This document shows, piece after piece, positions 1-6,100 of a DNA stretch of 6,304 bases; position 1 is the stretch's first letter, and every line of letters begins with the position of its first letter. The notes beneath the pieces are model-generated. The model saw only the letters and a program-made list of their open reading frames with translations, had not been told where the DNA came from and did not search any database. The DNA is taken from NCBI GenBank assembly GCA_026992695.1, contig JALWYP010000232.1, positions 1 to 6,304 of the forward strand, written 5' to 3'. Both the position numbers and the translations under genes were made by a program. Source of the DNA: Flavobacteriaceae bacterium (lineage in GTDB: Bacteria > Bacteroidota > Bacteroidia > Flavobacteriales > Flavobacteriaceae).

Positions 1-84
1 CACACGAGCATCTTGAATTCCTTTTTTAATAAGGGTTTCTACCAGTTTATTTCGCATTCCTTGATGTTTGGGTGTATCTTTCAA
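1..84 (-). CDS. pcm: Protein-L-isoaspartate O-methyltransferase, N-terminal fragment (runs off left edge)
   Basis: Only the first 28 codons are visible. They read M(TTG)KDTPKHQGMRNKLVETL followed by IKKGIQDARV, which I recognise as the N-terminus of flavobacterial Pcm (PIMT). That cytosolic enzyme uses S-adenosylmethionine to methylate L-isoaspartyl residues in damaged proteins so that they can revert to aspartate. The SAM-binding domain lies outside the window, so no catalytic motif can be checked. I chose TTG at 84-82 because the frame has a TAA three codons upstream and no ATG in between, and because family members begin 'MKDTxKHxGxRN'. The only other option is an internal ATG nine codons later, which would cut off conserved residues. 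A promoter-like sequence lies just upstream, behind a terminator, so the gene appears to be its own transcription unit. The identification is from memory of the family and rests on a short stretch. Confidence 0.8.
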   Translation of the reverse strand, partial: MKDTPKHQGMRNKLVETLIKKGIQDARV

Positions 85-101
85 AGTTGTTTAAATTTCT
101 T

Positions 102-133
102 CAAAAATATAAAATCACATTTACATAGTACAA
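102..133 (-). promoter_or_regulatory. Putative Bacteroidota-type promoter of pcm
   Basis: On the minus strand TATTTTTG (109-102) matches the Bacteroidota -7 consensus TAnnTTTG exactly. A TTG (133-131) lies 21 bp upstream, close to the usual place of the -33 element. Transcription would start near 95, leaving a leader of about ten bases before the TTG start at 84. The upstream terminator ends just before it, as expected of an independent unit. This A+T-rich background makes chance matches possible. Confidence 0.5.
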
Positions 134-144
134 CCATTATAAAT

Positions 145-182
145 AAAAAACCCCGACTACTATGGGGAGATTTCTGTCGGGG
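145..182 (-). terminator. Intrinsic terminator, minus strand
   Basis: A perfect 7-bp G+C-rich inverted repeat, CCCCGAC (151-157) and GTCGGGG (176-182), has an 18-nt loop. On the minus strand it is followed directly by TTTTTT (150-145) and more A+T. It would end transcripts coming from the exported-protein genes at 2920-510 and separates them from pcm. The loop contains GGGG (164-167), which could compete for the CCCC arm. Confidence 0.85.
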
Positions 183-196
183 TATAAAAGAAACTT

Positions 197-232
197 GCTA
201 ACAACAATTAGCGTCATTAAAAAAGTGTTAGC
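197..232. repeat. Nested inverted repeat GCTAACA / TGTTAGC
   Basis: GCTAACA (197-203) and TGTTAGC (226-232) form a perfect 7-bp inverted repeat with a 22-nt loop. The 5-bp GCTAA (197-201) can instead pair with TTAGC (208-212) across 6 nt. The element lies two bases past the stop of the S74 gene remnant and before the main terminator, so it may be a secondary RNA hairpin. No function can be assigned. Confidence 0.4.
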
Positions 233-233
233 C

Positions 234-407
234 CTATTTGTTTCTTTTTTCTAAATCTTTAATTTTTTGTTTCAGTAAGTTTATTTTATTGGTGTTTTCT
301 GTTAGGTAACTTATATCCTTTTCTATATTGTTTAACATTTCTTGCTGTTCTTGTACGGCTTTTACCAAGGGTGGTACAAACTCGGCATACCGTACGTAGT
401 AATAAAA
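234..407 (-). pseudogene. 3' remnant of an S74-domain (endosialidase-chaperone type) surface protein gene
   Basis: The minus-strand frame is open from 407 to a TAG at 236-234 (57 codons). From about 398 it reads YVRYAEFVPPLVKAVQEQQ, then a charged heptad-like helix ending LKQKIKDLEKRNK. This is the typical last segment of Bacteroidota proteins with a C-terminal Peptidase_S74 / intramolecular chaperone domain: the 'RYAEFVPPLVKAVQE' motif plus a terminal coiled coil. A TAA (410-408) closes the frame just upstream, and no start codon, signal peptide or S-D-x-R-L-K motif remains. The only ATG is inside the helix. I therefore read it as the surviving 3' end of a lost gene rather than a small gene. 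It lies 102 bp downstream of the 302-aa gene and directly before the terminators, which could be the original gene's own. It is not a copy of the S74 gene at 2920-1448, whose tail is different. Confidence 0.75.
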
Positions 408-509
408 TTAATTTTCTTTTCTATATACAAATTGCCTGTCAAAACTTAAGGGTATACAGTAAAAGCTATTCAAATAAAAGTTAAATAATCGAGCTTAATA
501 GAAGTATTT

Positions 510-1418
510 CTATTTATCCATAAGGTATCCCCAAATTCTTAAACCAGTGGTTATTAACTTAGAACCGGCATCAAAAAAAATGGGGTTATTAAATTCCTGT
601 AAATATTTTTTAGAATAAACTTCCTGCTGATAATTATTAGCAAGGATTTTTTTTAAATAACCAATAGTTGCTGAATGCTTGTGTGCTCCTATAATTACTA
701 ATATTTTATTTGCAGGAACGGTATAGATATTTCCTTCGTATATATGTACCGGTGTAACAGTTGCATCAACTATAAAACCATTAAAATTTGCAGAACCACC
801 TGTACTTGCTGTATCACCGGATTTTACTATGATGGGACTAGGAAGTAAATTAGTGTTAGCAAATTCAGATTCAGTGTGATATAAACTATTAATCGAATTA
901 TTTATGACTATGCTAAATGTTATATTTGAACCAGAAGTTATATACAAATTTTTACCTTGTGGAACGGTATAAGTAATAGCATTTTCAACAGGTATGATAT
1001 TTGCAAATCCGTCAGGGAATTTTAAATCCATATACCTTCTCATATTTACAGTTTGGTTGCTACCACTTAATCCTAAATTTGAATCGATTAATTGAAGGTC
1101 TTGTATTTCATTAGTTGTATCATTATCTATACTCACAGGAATCCACTCTTGATAATTAGCATCCCAATAATAAAACCCCTCAGGGTATGAACCTTGAGGA
1201 TTAACTAAAAAAATCATCATTGCGTGTTGACCTGCTCCTGGATTGGTAGCGGGAAAATTATTTACTCTGGGGATTAAAATTCCATCATTAGGCTGTGGTG
1301 AATTTGGGTTTGTAGCATTAATTTCTAATGTAGCATTTGGGTTTGTTGTACCAATACCAACTTGTGCTTGTAACTGCACGCATAATACAAGGAAAAGTAA
1401 ACTAATTTTTAATTTCAT
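510..1418 (-). CDS. Exported protein of unknown function with duplicated C-terminal domain
   Basis: I cannot name this 302-residue protein. Residues 1-18 form a Sec signal peptide with likely cleavage after QLQA. Residues 19-34 carry the 'QVGIGTTNPNATLEI' head typical of Flavobacteriia surface proteins. Residues 45-95 (DGILIPRV..., PEGFYYWDANYQEWIPV) match a segment common in such proteins, and residues 104-125 resemble the 'NEIQDLqL...' linker. The C-terminal half looks like two copies of one domain. Each copy opens with YTVPxxK (150-156 and 232-238) and closes with a P-I...G...G(F/Y)(I/L)(V/M)D pattern (194-218 and 279-301). I infer a beta-rich binding or adhesion fold. No T9SS sorting domain, S74 domain or catalytic motif is visible. 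The gene starts 29 bp after the S74 gene, with no room for a separate promoter, so the two are probably cotranscribed. The ATG start is supported by the leader shared with that gene. Confidence 0.85.
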   Translation of the reverse strand: MKLKISLLFLVLCVQLQAQVGIGTTNPNATLEINATNPNSPQPNDGILIPRVNNFPATNPGAGQHAMMIFLVNPQGSYPEGFYYWDANYQEWIPVSIDNDTTNEIQDLQLIDSNLGLSGSNQTVNMRRYMDLKFPDGFANIIPVENAITYTVPQGKNLYITSGSNITFSIVINNSINSLYHTESEFANTNLLPSPIIVKSGDTASTGGSANFNGFIVDATVTPVHIYEGNIYTVPANKILVIIGAHKHSATIGYLKKILANNYQQEVYSKKYLQEFNNPIFFDAGSKLITTGLRIWGYLMDK

Positions 1419-1432
1419 AACACTATGTTTTT
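1349..1432 (-). repeat. Shared leader/signal-peptide segment, copy in the 302-aa gene
   Basis: This 84-bp segment covers 14 bp before the start codon and about the first 23 codons. It aligns without gaps to 2851-2934, with 8 mismatches (about 90% identity). Identity stops abruptly on both sides. The match includes untranslated bases (AAACATAGTGTT before ATG), so it reflects duplication or gene conversion rather than protein-level constraint alone. Confidence 0.85.
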
Positions 1433-1447
1433 TTTCTTTTTAAAATT

Positions 1448-2920
1448 TTAATTATTTTCTAATTGAAGAATACGCTTTTCAAGTTCTTTTAATTTCTGAA
1501 CTTCTTCTTTTAAAACATCAATTTCTTTTTGTTGTTTTTGAATGGTTTTAATGGCTAAAACAGAAAAAGCATCGTATCTTAGTGTTAAAAATTCTCCCTT
1601 TTTTGTTTTTTTAACAGTTACCAATTCTGGGAATAGTTTTTGAACTTCTTGTGCGATAAAACCATCTTGTTTTTTGTTAGAATTATCGCTTTTGTAGGAA
1701 TACGTTACCGGGTTTAATTGCAGTACTTTTTCTGCAACTTTATTATCCATTTTTTTGATGTCTTTTTTTAATCTTCGATCTGATACAATATTATAACTAC
1801 CATCGGCATCATTAATATACGATTTTAATGTGCCATTGTAATTAAAGTTATAATCGTCAAAAGTATCTATATATACTTTCCAATAATTTCCTGAAAAATT
1901 ATCTGTTCTTATGCTTCCATCTATATGTAACGTTTCTTGTGGATTGGATATGTTTATACCCAAACGACCCGAGTTATCCAGTATCATTCTTTGAACATTA
2001 TTGGTTTTAAAAACAAGATTTACGTTATCTGTTGTTCCAATAAAGTTTGTACTGGAAACCGTACCTGCATTTCCTGTTATATTCCAAGAATTTTCTGGTG
2101 CATCTACCCAAGATAAATAACCGCCAGCATCAGTTTGCAAAATTTGTTTATCGGCTCCTCTTGAAGTTGGAAGGATATAATTGTTTGATGTGGTAGTACC
2201 TATAGATACTTCCCCTAAAAAATACCCTGCATAACCTGTATTTACTTTAGAATAAATTCCATAAGTATCAGGAAAAGTAGTATTACTTGTACTTCCTGTA
2301 ATATCTAAATACATACCATAAGTATCACCATCTCCACTATTACTAATTAAATGATAACTACCATAAACTGTAGGATCTGGGCCAAGTGGTATTGTTATTT
2401 TATTATGAAAACCATAAACATTACCTCTACTAGAACTAGAAATTGTATTTGAAACTCCATAAATATCGTTAGGAAACAAAGGTGAAGCACTATTTGAATT
2501 TATTATAAGATTTATTGCTTTTGAATCTCCTATGAAAGAAGCATCTTTCATATTAATATTCAGTGCATTTGAGCCTACATTTTTTTCAATATCTAATAGA
2601 TATGCAGGATTATTTTTTCCTATTCCTAAAGCTCCATTGGTATAGATACTATCGTTAATACTTGTTGCAATGTTTGTGGTTCCTTTTTTAAAAAAATCGG
2701 CATCATCTTGTTTGGTTAAGGATTTCCAAACGGTACCTGTGTAGCCTTCAAAATCGGTTCCTGTCCACCGTATTGCTCCAGCATTTGTATTGGTAGTATT
2801 ACCAATCTTTACTGCTCCGGATACATCTAATTTTTCTTGCGGTGTTGTGTTACCAATACCAACCTGTGCATTTAACTGCCCGCATAATGCAAGGAACAGT
2901 AAACTAATTTTTAATTTCAT
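1448..2920 (-). CDS. Exported S74-domain (intramolecular chaperone) surface protein
   Basis: This 490-residue protein starts with a Sec signal peptide (1-18, cleavage after QLNA). Four short 'GIG..(N/T)P..LdI'-like strand modules follow, near 20-34, 98-112, 238-250 and 320-336. Residues 45-70 (GAIRWTGTDFEGYTGTVWKSL) are typical of Bacteroidota fibre-like proteins. Residues 150-228 hold five YG-centred repeats. The C-terminal S74 domain begins at S380-D-R-R-L-K385 and includes PVTYSY (404-409), DGFIAQEVQKLFPELV (419-434) and LRYDAFSVLAIKTIQ (447-461), then a coiled coil (462-490). In the endosialidase and MYRF families this domain trimerises, and a Ser with a Lys five residues on drives self-cleavage before the Ser. 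Both are present here, so cleavage between V379 and S380 is plausible. There is no T9SS sorting domain, so its export beyond the periplasm is unclear. It is first of a two-gene unit behind its own promoter region. ATG is the only start that keeps the signal peptide. Confidence 0.9.
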   Translation of the reverse strand: MKLKISLLFLALCGQLNAQVGIGNTTPQEKLDVSGAVKIGNTTNTNAGAIRWTGTDFEGYTGTVWKSLTKQDDADFFKKGTTNIATSINDSIYTNGALGIGKNNPAYLLDIEKNVGSNALNINMKDASFIGDSKAINLIINSNSASPLFPNDIYGVSNTISSSSRGNVYGFHNKITIPLGPDPTVYGSYHLISNSGDGDTYGMYLDITGSTSNTTFPDTYGIYSKVNTGYAGYFLGEVSIGTTTSNNYILPTSRGADKQILQTDAGGYLSWVDAPENSWNITGNAGTVSSTNFIGTTDNVNLVFKTNNVQRMILDNSGRLGINISNPQETLHIDGSIRTDNFSGNYWKVYIDTFDDYNFNYNGTLKSYINDADGSYNIVSDRRLKKDIKKMDNKVAEKVLQLNPVTYSYKSDNSNKKQDGFIAQEVQKLFPELVTVKKTKKGEFLTLRYDAFSVLAIKTIQKQQKEIDVLKEEVQKLKELEKRILQLENN

Positions 2921-2934
2921 GACGCTATGTTTTT
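2851..2934 (-). repeat. Shared leader/signal-peptide segment, copy in the S74 gene
   Basis: This is the partner of 1349-1432: 84 bp aligned without gaps, 76 identical. It includes the untranslated AAACATAGCGTC before ATG and the codons through the QVGIGN motif. The promoter upstream (near 2945-2952) is outside the shared segment. Confidence 0.85.
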
Positions 2935-2944
2935 AAATTTAAAC

Positions 2945-2952
2945 CAAAGGTA
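2945..2952 (-). promoter_or_regulatory. Putative -7 box for the S74 gene and the 302-aa gene
   Basis: TACCTTTG on the minus strand (2952-2945) is an exact TAnnTTTG Bacteroidota -7 match, placed so that transcription would start near 2938, about 18 bases before the ATG at 2920. The best TTTG upstream (2986-2983) is 26 bp away, longer than the usual 19-21, so the -33 element is weak or absent. A weak -33 element would fit a promoter that needs an activator. Confidence 0.5.
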
Positions 2953-2977
2953 ATTTACGTGTAGGAAAATTATAGGC

Positions 2978-3012
2978 GCAAATTTGCCATATTGTGGCTC
3001 ATTTTTGCCATA
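2978..3012. promoter_or_regulatory. Direct repeat TTTGCCATA x2 with overlapping palindrome, possible operator
   Basis: TTTGCCATA occurs at 2983-2991 and again at 3004-3012, exactly 21 bp apart, about two helical turns. A perfect 10-bp palindrome GCAAATTTGC (2978-2987) overlaps the first copy. The pair lies roughly 45-75 bp upstream of the inferred transcription start, a normal place for activator binding. The second copy runs up to the terminator's A-tract. No regulator is encoded in view, so this is inference from spacing alone. Confidence 0.35.
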
Positions 3013-3014
3013 GC

Positions 3015-3039
3015 AAAAAAACCCCCTTTAGTAAGGGGG
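3015..3039 (-). terminator. Intrinsic terminator of the LRR gene unit
   Basis: A perfect 7-bp stem, CCCCCTT (3022-3028) and AAGGGGG (3033-3039), has a 4-nt loop. On the minus strand it is followed by seven T (3021-3015). It ends the LRR transcript, including the 34-codon ORF, and insulates the S74 gene downstream. Confidence 0.9.
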
Positions 3040-3051
3040 CATAAAACAGAA

Positions 3052-3156
3052 TTAATCAAAAACCTCTTTGTTTTCTTTTTGTACTTTGTGGGGAAAAAAG
3101 AAAAAGAGAATCACCGTTTTTATTATGAATAATAAAATTGCATCTATTGTTTTCAT
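3052..3156 (-). CDS. Possible small membrane protein (34 aa) behind the LRR gene
   Basis: An ATG five bases after the LRR stop opens a 34-codon frame ending in TAA, 12 bp before the terminator stem. It begins MKTIDAILLFIIKTVILFFF and ends with a hydrophilic tail (residues 23-34, HKVQKENKEVFD). The profile is one hydrophobic helix at about residues 6-22 and a charged C-terminus. The region before the ATG is A-rich (AAAAAGTAAAAAA), which suits Bacteroidota initiation. Position, spacing and the terminator right after it favour a real gene. Against it are its shortness, the T-rich sequence that makes Phe/Leu/Ile runs cheap, and two inverted repeats inside it that could simply be 3'-UTR structure. 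I do not recognise a family. Confidence 0.35.
   Translation of the reverse strand: MKTIDAILLFIIKTVILFFFFPHKVQKENKEVFD
3064..3108. repeat. Imperfect A/T-rich inverted repeat in the LRR 3' region
   Basis: CTCTTT-GTT-TTCTTTTT (3064-3080) pairs with AAAAAGAAAAAGAG (3095-3108) as a 14-bp stem with a 3-nt bulge and a loop of about 14 nt. It sits between the LRR stop and the terminator. It may stabilise the mRNA end, or may be chance in purine/pyrimidine-biased sequence. Confidence 0.35.
3118..3137. repeat. Perfect A/T palindrome TTTTATTAT-GA-ATAATAAAA
   Basis: Two perfect 9-bp arms (3118-3126 and 3129-3137) are separated by GA. The element lies 25 bp past the LRR stop, inside the 34-codon ORF. 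As RNA it would form a weak A/U hairpin with no T-tract, so it is not a terminator. Its function is unknown. Confidence 0.4.
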
Positions 3157-3161
3157 TTTTT

Positions 3162-6100
3162 TTACTTTTTAATAATACGTTGTACTGTTTTTCCTTTGGA
3201 AGTAATTATTTCTAAAAAGTAAACAGCATTATCCAATTGCGACAGGTCCAACTGAAACTGTTGCGAGCCACCGGCTTTTTTACTTCGTATTTTTCTTCCT
3301 TGCAGGTCGAACAAGTTTAATTGCTGTATTTGGTTATCGGGTGAAACTATTGTAACAACACCGTTAGTTGGATTAGGATACACCATCACGTTAGCAAGTG
3401 CATAATCTTGAACGCTTAGTTCAGGATTCCGGAATAGTAAGATAAACCGGTTGTTATGGGTTTCCTTACCGGAAGTAAACGAATAACTGTCTTGGTTTAG
3501 GTCTGTTGTAATCCCAAGAAGTGTGTCTATCAGATAAACTTCCGCTTGTTCAAGGTTTGCTCCTTGTATATCGGCAATGCCTATTTTGTATTCGGTATCG
3601 GCATCAATCAGGGTTGAAAAGCCCATTGGGATTTCGATATCTTCGTTAAAGGCTTCTCTTGCTTGAATACCGAGTTCCATATCTCCGTTAGGAAGATGTG
3701 AATACAACGATACTACGGTTGCCAATCTGCGAGAGTCGTAACCGTTATCAAACTCTTGGGTAGTAACATTGGTAAAACCAACTAAGGTGGTGTTTTGCAT
3801 TTCGTATTGGTTGGTGCGAACCGTTAACCAAACCCTGTCTTTATCTACCGGATTTCTAAGGGTATTGTTTACGTTTAAATCTCTCATACTATTTTCAAAA
3901 AACGCAACACCGGAAGCAGTAGCTTTAATGCCGAAACCTTGCCCTGTTGATATGTATCCGTTGGGTGTGGTTGAAGTTCCGGGGTCACTGGCTGCGGGTG
4001 TTCCGCCAAGCAGATTGTACATCGAGATGTCTTCCATAGAAAAATTCATTGTTCCGGCTCCGGGTAATGAAGCAGAAGGAGGTGTAAGATGTTCCCAGAA
4101 ATATACCTCGTCTATCATACTGTTGGCATTGATAAAGTCATCGGCATAAATAGCACTGGCATAAGGATTTGCCAATACATTCGGGCTATCGTTCTTACTG
4201 GTGTTATACACCACGTTAAAGTTAACGGTACCGCTGTTTAACGTACCTTGTTGGTAGGTCATACTAAACACACCTCCAGGTTGTCCGTAGCCGGCTTGCG
4301 GGCGTACGATGTATCCTTCGCCGGGATTTATAGTACCGCTGTAAGGATTCCAGTTATCATAATTATCATCGGCAAAATTTTCGGCAGAGGGGAAAGCAGC
4401 GGCAACATCGGGATTGGGTACAAAGTTTGCCGTAGTATGATTAAGCACCAAGAAAGCACTGTTAAATACGCCGTTACGTGTTTCGGCGGTCATAGGGCTT
4501 CCCATAACCATAAAGTCGCGAGATGCGAGGTTGGGCGTTAGAATGTATACCTTGATCGTTCCGTTGTTATATGTTTTTGCTGTATTTAATTGTTGTACCA
4601 ATATTGCTTCCGGATTTATATAAAGATTACCATTTACAGTAATATCGTTGGTAACATTAACCGGAGTTCCGGTGTCTACAGTTAACGAAACGCCATTTTC
4701 AATAACCAAATTATTAGCATTTAAACCGGAATTGGCGTTGCTTGTGGTATTAAAGTATCCTCTTATAATTGCATTGGTGGTAGAATCCGGTTCGCCATTA
4801 GACCAAGCACTTCCCGACCATACGGTTACTATGGGACAATTGGTGTTGTAATAGGTTTGCGGATCTTTATTTGTCCAATTGGCATCGCTATAAGCCACAT
4901 CATCTACTTGAACGCAGGTTAATAACGGACAGTTACTTATGTTAAAATTACTTCCCGACTGGTTACTGTTGTTTCCGTTTTTTATATCTAGTTGGTACAG
5001 ATTCGGGTTATCAAAAGCTAACAAAGAGTTAAAGTATGCATTGTTACTTAGGTCTAATGTTTCGATTTGGTTTCCGTTAATCCATAGCATTATTAAAATG
5101 GTATTTGCCGATACATCAATCGATGTTAATTGGTTAGAACCACAATACAATTGGGTTAATAATGGCAAATAAGCGGTATTTAATTGACTTAATTGGTTTC
5201 CTGTACAATCCAATACATCTAATTGTGTATTCTGAGATACATCTAAGGAACTTAATTGGTTCACATTACATTTTAACTCTGTTAAATTGGTATTTTGGGT
5301 AACGTTTAACGCTGTTAAGGAATTGGCTGAACAATACAGTAATCCTAATTGTGTGTTTTGGGTTACATCAAGCGTTGTAAGATTATTGTCGCTACAATCT
5401 AATTCTTCAAGTGTGGTGTTGGTGGTTAAATTCAATGAGGTAATGGCATTATTTTGACAGTACAATTTTATCAAATTAACATTAGCATCGGTGTTAATTC
5501 CGGTAAGTTGGTTATCATTACACAGTAAAACCGACAGATTGGCACCACTATTTAGTACATCTAAATTACTTATTTGGTTGTTATTACAAACCACTTCAAT
5601 AAGGTTGTACATTTGGCTTAAATCCAACTGCTGTAACTTATTATTTTGGCAGTATAAATATGCCAAACTGTTGGGTGCAATATTTAAATCGTCCATATTG
5701 TTGTTGTTACAAGTAACGGCTTGTAACGAAATGTTACCCAATAAATTTAAAGAAGGAATGTTGTTATTGCTACAATCTAAAAACGCTAAGGAGGTGTTTT
5801 GCCCTAAATCCAATACCGAAATACTGTTATTGGCACAATTTAAGTTGGTAAGTGCCGTAAAATCTTCAATTCCGGTTGCATCGCTTATGGATAAGTTGGA
5901 AATATCCAACTGCGTAACGGTATTTATTTTTGCAGTAGTAACAAAGTTATCATTTGCAACACCGTTACCCATACTGTTTGCATCTCCTATGGCAACTACA
6001 TTACCATTGGCATCGTGGGTTTCTAAGTAGTTTTCAAAATTATCATCCGGAACAAACGTGTCGTTATACCCGCAGTTGGCACTAAAACCGGCTCCGGCAT

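Noticed and set aside
13..201. Plus-strand 62-codon frame across the pcm start
   Set aside because: It crosses the pcm start, promoter and terminator. Its composition (Phe, Ser, Lys, Asn) is what A+T-rich noncoding DNA gives.
148..216. Minus-strand mini-ORF starting ATGACGCTA
   Set aside because: It runs through the terminator stem and T-tract, so it would not be transcribed in full. The frame looks like chance.
437..442. TTGACA on the minus strand as a sigma-70 -35 box
   Set aside because: No TATAAT-like box lies 16-18 bp downstream, Bacteroidota use a different consensus, and only a gene remnant follows.
1380..1418. Lipoprotein signal (Cys 13 in LVLC / LALC) in the two exported proteins
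   Set aside because: Leu sits at -1 before the Cys, where a lipobox needs Gly, Ala or Ser. The QLQA/QLNA site fits signal peptidase I better.
3769..4149. Plus-strand open frame (126 codons)
   Set aside because: It is antisense to the well-supported T9SS protein, with no promoter or family resemblance.
4968..5852. Regular 63-bp periodicity that could suggest a CRISPR-like or satellite array
   Set aside because: The period is exactly 21 codons, the units differ at the DNA level and all translate to LRR units. It is coding repetition.
5491..6030. Long plus-strand open frame (179 codons)
   Set aside because: It lies fully antisense to the LRR array, and the periodic codon pattern of the repeats keeps the opposite frame open. 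Its product has no recognisable domain.
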